This document shows, piece by piece, positions 43,644 to 52,210 of a DNA stretch of 64,000 nt (positions are counted from its first letter, which is position 1; each line of letters begins with the position of its first letter). The notes beneath the pieces are model-generated. The model searched no databases. It was not told where the DNA came from and saw only the letters and a list, made by a program, of their open reading frames with translations. A program made the translations under genes and the position numbers. Source of the stretch: an uncultured Prevotellaceae bacterium. Its GTDB lineage: Bacteria; Bacteroidota; Bacteroidia; Bacteroidales; Bacteroidaceae. The DNA lies in assembly GCA_902762325.1 (NCBI GenBank), contig CACWNV010000010.1:1-64000 (forward strand), in the 5' to 3' direction.

Positions 43644-45761
43644 TTATACGAGATCAGCACGTCCCTTAATCTCCTCAAGCACTGCCTTGGCGATAGAGCT
43701 TGAAAGTGGAGCGTGATGATCGTACTCCATAGAACTGGTAGCACGGCCGGAAGTGATAGTACGCAGAGCCGTTACATAACCGAACATCTCTGCCAGTGGA
43801 ACCATAGCCTTCACGATGCGGGCACCGCTGCGGGCTTCGTCCATACCTTCAACCTGTCCACGACGCTTGTTCAAGTCACCAATCACATCACCCATGTTCT
43901 CCTCGGGAGTAACAACCTCTACCTTCATGATCGGCTCCATCAGAGCAGGACCGGCCTTCGGGCAGATGTTCTTATAGGCATTGATGGCTGCAAGTTCGAA
44001 GGAGAGCTGGTCGGAGTCAACTGGATGGAACGAACCATCAACCAAAGTAACCTTCAGACCTGTCATCGGATAACCGCCAAGTATACCATTCTTCATGGCT
44101 GTCTCAAAGCCCTTCTGAACTGACGGGATGAACTCCTTAGGCACGTTACCACCCTTCACCTCATTGATGAACTGCAGATCGCCCTCGGTGTAGTCAGGAT
44201 CCTTCGGACCTACATTCACGATGATGTCAGCGAACTTACCGCGACCACCCGACTGCTTCTTGTAGACCTCACGGTGCATGGAAACTTCCTTCGTGATGGC
44301 CTCTTTATAGTTAACCTGAGGCTTACCCTGATTACATTCAACCTTGAACTCGCGCTTCAGACGGTCGATGATGATGTCGAGATGGAGCTCACCCATACCA
44401 GAGATAATGGTCTGACCACTCTGCTCGTCGGTGCGTACTGTGAAGGTAGGATCCTCTTCAGCCAGCTTAGCAAGACCGTTGTCGAGCTTAGCGATGTCAG
44501 CCTGGCTCTTCGGCTCAACAGCAATAGAGATCACGGTGTCGGGGAATGTCATAGACTCAAGTACGATGGGAGCATTCTCATCACAGAGAGTGTCACCAGT
44601 ACGGATATCCTTGAAGCCTACACCTGCGCCGATGTCACCGGCATCGATGCTTTCCATAGGAATCTCCTTGTTGGAGTTCATCTGGAACAGACGACTGATA
44701 CGCTCCTTCTTACCTGAACGGGGGTTGTAAACATACGAACCAGCCTGAACCTTTCCTGAATAGACACGGAAGAACACCAGACGACCCATATATGGATCTG
44801 TAGCGATCTTAAATGCAAGAGCAGAAGTAGGCTCGCTCTCAGATGGCTTGCGGCTCTCTTCTTCTTCTGTGTCAGGATTCGTGCCCACTACAGCCTCTGT
44901 ATCCAGAGGAGAAGGCAAGAATGCACAAACGTAGTCGAGAAGGGGCTGCACACCTTTGTTCTTGTAAGAAGAACCCAGCACCATCGGGGTGATCTCCATA
45001 GAGCAGCATCCCTTACGGAGAGCAGCAATAATCTGCTCCTCAGGAATATCCTGACCGTCAAGGTACTTCTCCATCAGATCGTCGTCGAAGTTGGCGGCTG
45101 TCTCAATCATCTTCTCACGCCACTCTGTTGCTTCATCAACGAGGTCAGCAGGAATCTCCTCGATGTCATACTCGGCACCCATTGTCTCATCGTGCCAGAG
45201 GATAGCCTTCATCTTGATGAGGTCGATGACACCTTTGAAGTTCTCTTCAGCACCGATAGGAATCTGCACGGGGCAGGGATTTGCACCAAGGATATCCTTC
45301 ATCTGCTGTACGGTCTCGAAAAAGTCTGCACCAGAACGGTCCATCTTGTTCACGTAACCGATACGTGGCACGTTATACTTATCAGCCTGGCGCCACACGG
45401 TCTCTGACTGAGGCTGTACACCGTCAGCAGCTGAATAAGTTGCGACAGCTCCGTCGAGTACACGCAGCGAACGCTCTACCTCAGCGGTAAAGTCGACGTG
45501 TCCCGGAGTGTCAATAAGATTGATCTTATATTGCTTGTTGTTGTAGTTCCAGTTACAGGTAGTGGCAGCAGAGGTGATGGTTATACCACGCTCCTGCTCC
45601 TGAGCCATCCAGTCCATAGTTGCGGCACCATCGTGCACCTCACCTATTTTATGGGTCTTACCTGTATAGAACAGAATGCGCTCACTTGTTGTTGTCTTAC
45701 CGGCATCAATGTGAGCCATGATACCGATATTGCGTGTCAAATGTAAATCGCGATTTGCCAT
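43644..45761 (-). CDS. fusA: Elongation factor G
   Basis: 705 residues. G1 [20 protein letters not shown]3 DTPGHVDF and G4 NKMDRSGAD form the GTPase site, followed by domains II-V ending with the [20 protein letters not shown] region. It drives translocation. The gene order rpsL-rpsG-fusA-rpsJ without tuf is usual in this phylum. Confidence 0.97.
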   Translation of the reverse strand: MANRDLHLTRNIGIMAHIDAGKTTTSERILFYTGKTHKIGEVHDGAATMDWMAQEQERGITITSAATTCNWNYNNKQYKINLIDTPGHVDFTAEVERSLRVLDGAVATYSAADGVQPQSETVWRQADKYNVPRIGYVNKMDRSGADFFETVQQMKDILGANPCPVQIPIGAEENFKGVIDLIKMKAILWHDETMGAEYDIEEIPADLVDEATEWREKMIETAANFDDDLMEKYLDGQDIPEEQIIAALRKGCCSMEITPMVLGSSYKNKGVQPLLDYVCAFLPSPLDTEAVVGTNPDTEEEESRKPSESEPTSALAFKIATDPYMGRLVFFRVYSGKVQAGSYVYNPRSGKKERISRLFQMNSNKEIPMESIDAGDIGAGVGFKDIRTGDTLCDENAPIVLESMTFPDTVISIAVEPKSQADIAKLDNGLAKLAEEDPTFTVRTDEQSGQTIISGMGELHLDIIIDRLKREFKVECNQGKPQVNYKEAITKEVSMHREVYKKQSGGRGKFADIIVNVGPKDPDYTEGDLQFINEVKGGNVPKEFIPSVQKGFETAMKNGILGGYPMTGLKVTLVDGSFHPVDSDQLSFELAAINAYKNICPKAGPALMEPIMKVEVVTPEENMGDVIGDLNKRRGQVEGMDEARSGARIVKAMVPLAEMFGYVTALRTITSGRATSSMEYDHHAPLSSSIAKAVLEEIKGRADLV

Positions 45762-45798
45762 TGTCTTTTTACCTTGTCTTATACCTTTTATTTATATC

Positions 45799-46275
45799 TT
45801 AGAATCTGAAGTGAGCAAATGCACGGTTTGCTTCAGCCATACGGTGCATGTCCTCCTTACGCTTGAAGGCTCCACCCTGGTTGTTATATGCGTCCATAAT
45901 CTCAGCAGCCAGCTTCTCAGCCATGCTCTTACCACCACGCTTGCGGGCATAGTTAATCATGTTCTTCATGGAAATACTCTCCTTACGGTCAGGACGGATC
46001 TCTGTAGGAACCTGGAAGGTTGCACCACCGATACGGCGGCTCTTCACCTCCACCTGAGGAGTGATGTTGTCAAGGGCCTGTTTCCAGATTTCCAGGGGAG
46101 ACTTCTCCTCCTTGGCCATCTTAGCCTTTACATTATCAAGAGCATTGTAGAAGATTTCGTAAGAGATAGACTTCTTACCGTCATACATCAGATGATTTAC
46201 GAACTTGGAGACCTTCTGGTCGTTGAAGACTGGATCGGGCAGGATCACACGCTTCTTTGGTTTTGCTTTTCTCAT
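45799..46275 (-). CDS. rpsG: 30S ribosomal protein S7
   Basis: 158 residues. [20 protein letters not shown], then the signature [21 protein letters not shown]7 starts assembly of the 3' domain of 16S rRNA. The 148-bp spacer to rpsL shows no obvious promoter or terminator. Confidence 0.98.
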   Translation of the reverse strand: MRKAKPKKRVILPDPVFNDQKVSKFVNHLMYDGKKSISYEIFYNALDNVKAKMAKEEKSPLEIWKQALDNITPQVEVKSRRIGGATFQVPTEIRPDRKESISMKNMINYARKRGGKSMAEKLAAEIMDAYNNQGGAFKRKEDMHRMAEANRAFAHFRF

Positions 46276-46423
46276 TTTGTTTTGTAACGATTAATTCTGC
46301 ATGGGGCTGTTCACGTTCTTCAACATCCGCTCCCGGATATTTACTCAACCTTTTATAACATTCTCCAGCAAAACGATTAATAAAAATTCTTTTATCGTCC
46401 TAAGGTAAACACCTTATTATATA

Positions 46424-46804
46424 TTACTTCTTCTGCTTAGGACGCTTAGCTCCATATTTACTACGGCGCTGAGTACGATTGGCTACGCCTGCGGTATCAA
46501 GTGTACCACGAACAATGTGATAACGTACACCGGGAAGGTCCTTTACACGACCGCCACGTACCAAAACGATAGAGTGCTCCTGAAGGTTGTGTCCCTCTCC
46601 TGGAATATAGGAGTTCACTTCCTTCTGGTTTGTCAAACGAACACGGGCAACTTTACGCATTGCCGAATTAGGCTTCTTAGGAGTTGTTGTGTAAACACGA
46701 ACGCATACACCACGACGCTGAGGACATGAGTCCAAAGCAGGTGATTTGCTCTTGTCTACGAGTTCCTTTCTGCCTTTTCTTACTAATTGTGAAATAGTAG
46801 GCAT
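46424..46804 (-). CDS. rpsL: 30S ribosomal protein S12
   Basis: 126 residues. [20 protein letters not shown], then the decoding-centre loops [19 protein letters not shown] and [18 protein letters not shown]. In E. coli numbering Lys42 and Lys87 are the streptomycin-resistance positions; the equivalent lysines (TPKKPNS and the VKDLPG Lys) are wild type. Confidence 0.98.
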   Translation of the reverse strand: MPTISQLVRKGRKELVDKSKSPALDSCPQRRGVCVRVYTTTPKKPNSAMRKVARVRLTNQKEVNSYIPGEGHNLQEHSIVLVRGGRVKDLPGVRYHIVRGTLDTAGVANRTQRRSKYGAKRPKQKK

Positions 46805-46884
46805 AATTTTACTTTTTTTAATTTATATATTTATTTTGTTGTTGTCTGACTTCACATACGGCCACAATAAGCCGTTTCGGGGTG

Positions 46885-46892
46885 CAAAGGTA
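46885..46892 (-). promoter_or_regulatory. -7 promoter box of the str-S10-spc-alpha operon
   Basis: Minus strand TACCTTTG, followed by an 80-bp leader to rpsL. No convincing -33 TTTG at the usual distance. It lies just after the terminator of the DUF3467 gene, so the ribosomal genes have their own start. Confidence 0.6.
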
Positions 46893-46933
46893 CGAACTTT
46901 CCGTGAAATCACCTAATTATAAGAAAACAAAAA

Positions 46934-46969
46934 AGCCTACCTTTTGCCAGAATTAGCAAAATATAGGCT
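46934..46969 (-). terminator. Terminator of the DUF3467 gene
   Basis: Arms AGCCTATATTTTGC and GGCAAAAGGTAGGCT (minus strand) pair with small mismatches, then six T. It separates DUF3467 from the ribosomal promoter. Confidence 0.7.
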
Positions 46970-47021
46970 CCGTTAAGATTTTTTAATGTCTTAAAAAACT
47001 ATTTGTCTGTCTTTTGAGACT

Positions 47022-47345
47022 TTATGCTTGACCCTTTCCTTTGCCAAAGGGGGCAATTGTACCGGGTTCCTGATTGGGGAGCATGATTTTCCCAAACTCG
47101 TATTCATACTTGTAAATGTTACCCTGCAAGGCACCCAACAGCAGTTTCGCATGTTCAGGAGTGAGGATGATACGGCTGCACACATCTGGCTTGGGCAGGC
47201 CTGGCAGCGCACAGGCAAAGTCAATAACGAACTCACTATGGGAATGGCTGATGAGAGCAAGGTTACTATACACGCCATGGGCAACTTCTGGGCGCAGGTT
47301 CATCTGAATCTGGTTCTGAGGCTGTTTGTTATTGTTGTCTTCCAT
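47022..47345 (-). CDS. DUF3467 domain protein
   Basis: 107 residues, cytosolic. LRPEVAHGVYSNLALISHSH, then FVIDFACALPG and SRIILTPEHAKLLLGALQGN are the DUF3467 pattern. Function unknown. In related genomes it lies between rpoC and rpsL. Here it still precedes rpsL, but rpoBC is not next to it: a GH35 gene on the other strand follows. It has its own promoter and terminator. Confidence 0.85.
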   Translation of the reverse strand: MEDNNNKQPQNQIQMNLRPEVAHGVYSNLALISHSHSEFVIDFACALPGLPKPDVCSRIILTPEHAKLLLGALQGNIYKYEYEFGKIMLPNQEPGTIAPFGKGKGQA

Positions 47346-47388
47346 TTGCTATATATAATATAATTAGGTGTAAATTTTTAACTGACTG

Positions 47389-47420
47389 CAAAGGTATAAA
47401 CTTTCTCCCAATTCCACAAA
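47389..47420 (-). promoter_or_regulatory. Promoter of the DUF3467 gene
   Basis: Minus strand TTTG (47420-47417), 20 bp, TACCTTTG (47396-47389), then about 43 bp to the ATG at 47345. Confidence 0.7.
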
Positions 47421-47523
47421 TGATTGCTTTGAAAAAAGCATATATGCAAACCCATTACAAATAACCATTAGTCTCTCCATAAACACTTTGTACTTTATCT
47501 ACCCCCTCTTTTTTTGCCATTAA

Positions 47524-47557
47524 TTTGAAGTAGTCTCACAAAAAAAACTTATCTTTG
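47524..47557 (+). promoter_or_regulatory. Promoter of the GH35 gene
   Basis: TTTG (47524-47527), 22 bp, TATCTTTG (47550-47557), then 29 bp to the ATG. Confidence 0.7.
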
Positions 47558-47586
47558 CAAACAGATAACTCAAAACAACCGTTATA

Positions 47587-49977
47587 ATGAAACTAACCAA
47601 GCAATTTACTCTTATCGGCCTCATTATGGCTCTGGCCTGCATGCCTTGCATGGGCATGGCTAACACACCATCGCATCCCACCGTCTCACAGGCTGCACCG
47701 AAGGACAAAGGCAACTTCAGTGTAGGAAAGGGCACCTTCCTGCTTAACGGAAAGCCTTTCATCGTTAAAGCTGCCGAAGTACATTATCCTCGTATCCCTC
47801 AAGAATACTGGGAGCATCGCATCCAGATGTGTAAGGCTTTGGGAATGAACACTTTGTGTCTGTACGTTTTTTGGAACATTCACGAACAGCGTGAGGGCGA
47901 ATTCGACTTCACAGGAAACAATGACGTAGCCGCATTCTGCCGCCTTGCCCAGAAGAACGGTATGTATGTCATCGTGCGCCCCGGTCCCTACGTGTGTGCA
48001 GAATGGGAGATGGGCGGTCTGCCCTGGTGGCTGTTGAAGAAGAAAGACATCCGCCTGCGCGAACAGGACCCTTATTTCATGGAACGCGTGAAAATCTTCG
48101 AGAAGAAGGTTGGGGAGCAGCTTTCGTCGCTGACCATTCAGAACGGAGGTCCTATCATCATGATCCAAGTGGAAAACGAATATGGCTCTTACGGCGAGAA
48201 TAAGCCCTACGTAAGTGAGATACGCGACTGTCTGCGCGGTATCTACGGCGACAAGGTGGCACTGTTCCAATGCGACTGGTCGTCTAACTTCGAGAAGAAC
48301 GGCCTCGAAGATCTAGTATGGACGATGAACTTCGGTACGGGTGCAAACATCGACAATCAGTTCCAGCGTCTCGGACAGCTCCGTCCCGACGCTCCCAAGA
48401 TGTGCTCGGAGTTCTGGAGCGGATGGTTTGACAAGTGGGGAGCACGCCATGAGACTCGTCCTTCCAAGGATATGGTGGACGGCATGGACGAGATGCTGTC
48501 GAAAGGCATCAGCTTCTCGCTATACATGACGCATGGTGGTACTTCGTTCGGTCACTGGGCAGGCGCCAACAGTCCGGGGTTTGCTCCCGACGTGACCTCC
48601 TATGACTACGACGCACCTATCAATGAATACGGTCTTGCCACTCCTAAATTCTTTGAACTACGTGAGATGATGCAGAAGTACAGCACACGCAAGCTGCCTG
48701 CCATCCCCAAGGCGCCAATGCCTATCATTACTGTTCCTGAGTTCAAACTGTCAGAATTCTCTCCCATTGAGATGGGACGTGACAAGATTGACGAGAGTGT
48801 CGAGGTGAAGACATTCGAAGACATGGACATGGGATGGGGCTCTATGGTCTACTCTACCCTTCTTCCGAAAGTTGACGGACAGAGTGTCCTCACACTGAAT
48901 GAAGCACACGACTACGCACAGGTGTTCATCAATGGAAAGTTTATCGGGAAGATTGACCGTGTAAGACACGAGAACAGCATCACTCTCCCCACCGTGAACA
49001 AAGGCGACCGGCTGACTATCCTTGTCGAGGGAATGGGACGCATCAATTTCGGACGTGCAATCAAAGACCATAAAGGCATCACAGATAAAGTAACGCTCAG
49101 CGGTGAGGTGGATGGGCACAGCTTCACCATCAACTTGAAGAACTGGGTGATGGAGACCTTACCTGACGACTATGAGAGTGCCCGTAAGGCTCTCACGATG
49201 AAAAACAAGGCTTCATCTATGATCAGGCTTATCGAACAAGAGGGCATTGGCTACTATCGCGGATACTTCAACCTTGCGAAGACGGGAGACACATTCCTGA
49301 ACTTCGAGGCTTTCGGCAAAGGACAAGTCTATGTAAACGGTCATCCTATGGGACGCATCTGGCACATCGGTCCACAGCAGACGCTCTATGTTCCTGGTTG
49401 CTGGCTGAAGAAAGGACAAAACGAGGTGATTGTTCTTGACGTCGTCGGACCGAAGGGCGAGCCCGTTGTGTTTGGACAGGACAAGCCTGAACTGGACAAA
49501 TTGAATCTGGAGAAGACATCAAAGCATAATAATCCTGGCGACTGTCCCGACCTCAACTCCGCCTCTCCTGTAGCAAAGGGACAGTTCACTGCGGGCAACG
49601 GCTGGCAGACCGTGAAGTTCGGAAACACCGTGCGCGGCAGGTATGTAGCGATTGAAGCTGGAAGCACACAGGCTGGTGATGATGTCGTTGCTGTGGCTGA
49701 GTTGTATCTGCAGGATGCAAACGGCAAACGACTGAGCCGTGAACCGTGGACGACAAAATATGCGGACAGTGAGAACGAGAATGGAAACCACATGGGCGAT
49801 AAGGTCTTCGACTTGCAGGAAAGCACCTACTGGCAGACCACTAAAGGCAGCGGATTCCCCCATCTCCTCGTCATTGACTTGGGTTCTGAACAGACCATCA
49901 GTGCACTTGAGTATCTGCCAAGGGCAGAACAGGGAGCACCTGGCAGCATCAAGGATTATCGCATCTTTGTATATTAA
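47587..49977 (+). CDS. GH35 beta-galactosidase, secreted
   Basis: 796 residues with a signal peptide (FTLIGLIMALACMPCMGMA). The GH35 barrel covers about 45-370: KPFIVKAAEVHYPRIP, RPGPYVCAEWEMGGLPWWL, the acid/base Glu in VENEYG near 197 and the nucleophile Glu in SEFWSGWFD near 275. Beta-sandwich domains follow, and the last 130 residues form an F5/8-type-C-like binding module (VAIEAGSTQAGDD, ending LEYLPRAEQGAPGSIKDYRI). It should remove terminal beta-galactose, for example from pectic galactan. This fits the convergent GH28-SusC-SusD locus. A Cys in the signal region makes a lipoprotein possible. Confidence 0.9.
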   Translation: MKLTKQFTLIGLIMALACMPCMGMANTPSHPTVSQAAPKDKGNFSVGKGTFLLNGKPFIVKAAEVHYPRIPQEYWEHRIQMCKALGMNTLCLYVFWNIHEQREGEFDFTGNNDVAAFCRLAQKNGMYVIVRPGPYVCAEWEMGGLPWWLLKKKDIRLREQDPYFMERVKIFEKKVGEQLSSLTIQNGGPIIMIQVENEYGSYGENKPYVSEIRDCLRGIYGDKVALFQCDWSSNFEKNGLEDLVWTMNFGTGANIDNQFQRLGQLRPDAPKMCSEFWSGWFDKWGARHETRPSKDMVDGMDEMLSKGISFSLYMTHGGTSFGHWAGANSPGFAPDVTSYDYDAPINEYGLATPKFFELREMMQKYSTRKLPAIPKAPMPIITVPEFKLSEFSPIEMGRDKIDESVEVKTFEDMDMGWGSMVYSTLLPKVDGQSVLTLNEAHDYAQVFINGKFIGKIDRVRHENSITLPTVNKGDRLTILVEGMGRINFGRAIKDHKGITDKVTLSGEVDGHSFTINLKNWVMETLPDDYESARKALTMKNKASSMIRLIEQEGIGYYRGYFNLAKTGDTFLNFEAFGKGQVYVNGHPMGRIWHIGPQQTLYVPGCWLKKGQNEVIVLDVVGPKGEPVVFGQDKPELDKLNLEKTSKHNNPGDCPDLNSASPVAKGQFTAGNGWQTVKFGNTVRGRYVAIEAGSTQAGDDVVAVAELYLQDANGKRLSREPWTTKYADSENENGNHMGDKVFDLQESTYWQTTKGSGFPHLLVIDLGSEQTISALEYLPRAEQGAPGSIKDYRIFVY

Positions 49978-50010
49978 TCTGAGGAAAAGAGAGGATTATA
50001 GAGAGAACTA

Positions 50011-50059
50011 AAAGGAAATAGAAGAAGATAGAAGTCACTTATCTTCTTCTATTTTCTTT
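50011..50059 (+). terminator. Terminator of the GH35 gene
   Basis: A 20-bp stem (50011-50030 with 50040-50059) with one G-U pair and a 9-base loop, running into a T-rich end, 34 bp after the stop. Confidence 0.7.
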
Positions 50060-50117
50060 TCACATGGGTTCGACGTAAGAAGATTGCAAGAGTCAGAGTT
50101 GCCTTTCTGATGAACAA

Positions 50118-50252
50118 TTATGAAGGATATGAAGGATATGAAAGAACAAATAGCAACTTTCTCTATAGGAAATTATTTACCCCCGACCTAAATGTTTTTT
50201 CTTTATACGAAAGTTACTATTCTATCCTTCATATCTTTCATATCCTTCATAA
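50118..50252. repeat. Long hairpin element, copy 2
   Basis: Arms 50118-50145 and 50225-50252 are inverted complements with few mismatches, built from ATGAAGGAT 9-bp repeats. The core between them (about 50150-50218) is about 85% identical by eye to that at 4252-4318, including TTATTTACCCCCGACC and the inner ACTTTC/GAAAGT repeat. The arm sequence is wholly different from copy 1. Confidence 0.75.
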
Positions 50253-50271
50253 GTGGCAAAGACGACACTCG

Positions 50272-50352
50272 CAAATATGCCATTTCCGCCTCGCAAACCA
50301 TACGTTTAGACTCCGTAAACGATACATTTATACATCAGAAACGATATATTCA
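50272..50352 (-). repeat. 22-bp-period array, copy 3 (four units)
   Basis: 15-bp AAA-N7-TTT units start at 50272, 50294, 50316 and 50338 with exact 7-bp spacers; the last is degenerate. Units and spacers match copy 1 on the opposite strand. It is 19 bp from hairpin copy 2. The 150 bp up to 50499 show nothing recognisable. Confidence 0.75.
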
Positions 50353-50499
50353 TGAATGCCAAGTTTTCTGACTGTTAGATTTCATCGGACTCACGTTCTT
50401 TTAACTACTATTTTCTCTTTTCTACTTCAAAACATTCTTCCTCGCCGAAGGCGATTACTTTCAAAATTCTCCTTCAACCTTCCAACGTCTAAAACAATC

Positions 50500-50541
50500 G
50501 CCCCGCAAGTCATTTGAGCAAAGACTTGCGGGGCTGATTTT
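50500..50541 (-). terminator. Terminator of the SusD gene
   Basis: A perfect 12-bp GC-rich stem, GCCCCGCAAGTC with GACTTGCGGGGC, and an 11-base loop, 21 bp after the SusD stop. It has T-rich sequence on both sides and may serve both strands. Confidence 0.8.
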
Positions 50542-50561
50542 ATATCACTATTCAACAAGGA

Positions 50562-52193
50562 TTAGTATCCTGGGTTCTGTGTCCAACCAGGATTGAGGTC
50601 AAGCATTTCCTGTTCCACGGGGAAGATACGATGACGCTTGTCGAAATTGGCATCGGGGAAGTTCTTGTAGTGTGGGAAGAACTCATCCTCGAAGTGGCCG
50701 AAGCGAATCATGTCGTTACGACGCCAGTTCTCATCGAAGAACTCACGACCACGCTCATCATAGATGTCCTGTAGGGTAGGCTCGGCGGCAATCTCTGGAG
50801 CACCAGCATACCTGCGAATCTGGTTGAAGAGTTCTTTGGCACCACTTTGTCCAAGACGTGCAAGTGCTTCTGCCTTCATGAGCAGGATATCGGCAAAGCG
50901 GAAGAGCGGCAGGTCGTTCGACTGGTTGCGGCCGTTGTTGTAGTCGTTAGGAGTGATGAACCACTTGATAGAGTGGCAACCCTGTTGGATAGACTCGTCG
51001 GTGTTACCCACGTCGATGGTGTTGTCTTGCTTGGCAAGAGTGATATTCTCCGTGAAATGCACTTGCTTGCCTTTATACATGAACGGTTCTGTGGTCGGGA
51101 GAAGCGTCTTCGAATCACGAATGAAGATATCGCCACGCAAGATGCAGAGATTACGGATGTCACCTTGCAGACTGAAGAGCTTAGCAAACTCAGGTGTTAC
51201 CACAATGTTTCCACCAAACGACTGTGTGAAGCTTTCGCTTGAGCCATATACATTAGGCATAAGACCCTTCAGTTGTTTGAATGAACGAGGACGTGCATAC
51301 TGGAAACCCGTACGATTGATGGCGTCGTAAGGCATTGCATAGATGAAGTCTTCCACCTCCCAATTGTTGTCGTAAGAGAACTTATGCAGATAATCCACGG
51401 TACCGAGGTTGAACTTACCGCTCTTGATGATATCATCACAGGTAGCGATACAATCATCCAGTTTCGGGTTGGCGGCAGTAGCGGCATCATAGAGGTCAAC
51501 CGACTCAGCCGTATAGACAGGCCAGTTGATGTAGAGCTTGGCAAGCAGAGCCTCTGCCATCCATTTCGTTGGCTTGCCATAGGTGTTTTGCGACACCTCC
51601 TCCGTGAGTGAAGGGATAATCTCCTTGAGTTCCTTCTCTATCCATTCAGCCACTTGCTTGCGTGGAGAACGAGGAATCACCTCACCTTCGGCGGGCACTC
51701 TTTCAAGGATTGGCGTATCGCCAAAACTATCCATCAGAATCCATGTAAAATAGGCACGCATGGCACGAGCAGGGGCAGTCATCTGTGTAGAGGCACCACT
51801 ACCCAGTTCGGCAAGCGCAGTATTGGCCTTCGTGATACCCGAAGTAAGGTCTGAATACCAGTCGAGCGAAGCATCGGTAGCATCACTGTTGTGAAGAGCC
51901 TGATGAGCGTACGTACCGCTATCGTAGTAGCCTCCGTCGAAAGCAAGACAAGTGAACTCATCCGAAGCAAGACATTGAGCCTCCATATAGCGGCGGCCAA
52001 AGGTTCCTGAGAGGTGGAAATAGATATCAGCCATCTTTGCCTCTACTATAATCATGGGATCAACACCTGAGTTCTCATCTGGCTTCTCTGTATATATAGA
52101 ACTCGGTTTGATATCCAAATCAGTACAACTGGTAAGCGCTACGGCAAACAAGCCAGCTGTGAGAATTAATTTATCTAATTTCATAATCTTCAA
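50562..52193 (-). CDS. SusD/RagB family glycan-binding lipoprotein
   Basis: 543 residues. Signal with lipobox AVALTSC near residue 23, so surface lipid-anchored. The SusD fold is supported by RSPRKQVAEWIEKELKEI, LPLFRFADILLMKAEALARL and the C-terminal RMIRFGHF-like segment ending in GWTQNPGY. It caps the SusC channel and binds oligosaccharide. The second Met (residue 4, MKLDKLIL) is an equally good start. It follows SusC by 17 bp. The glycan is probably pectic given GH28 in the operon. Confidence 0.92.
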   Translation of the reverse strand: MKIMKLDKLILTAGLFAVALTSCTDLDIKPSSIYTEKPDENSGVDPMIIVEAKMADIYFHLSGTFGRRYMEAQCLASDEFTCLAFDGGYYDSGTYAHQALHNSDATDASLDWYSDLTSGITKANTALAELGSGASTQMTAPARAMRAYFTWILMDSFGDTPILERVPAEGEVIPRSPRKQVAEWIEKELKEIIPSLTEEVSQNTYGKPTKWMAEALLAKLYINWPVYTAESVDLYDAATAANPKLDDCIATCDDIIKSGKFNLGTVDYLHKFSYDNNWEVEDFIYAMPYDAINRTGFQYARPRSFKQLKGLMPNVYGSSESFTQSFGGNIVVTPEFAKLFSLQGDIRNLCILRGDIFIRDSKTLLPTTEPFMYKGKQVHFTENITLAKQDNTIDVGNTDESIQQGCHSIKWFITPNDYNNGRNQSNDLPLFRFADILLMKAEALARLGQSGAKELFNQIRRYAGAPEIAAEPTLQDIYDERGREFFDENWRRNDMIRFGHFEDEFFPHYKNFPDANFDKRHRIFPVEQEMLDLNPGWTQNPGY

Positions 52194-52210
52194 ATCTGAT
52201 TAAATGATAT

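Noticed and set aside
50060-50100. tRNA gene near GGTTCGA
   Set aside because: The GGTTCGA resembles a T-loop, but no acceptor stem, anticodon arm or D-arm can be built around it. No tRNA or rRNA gene was recognised anywhere in the window.
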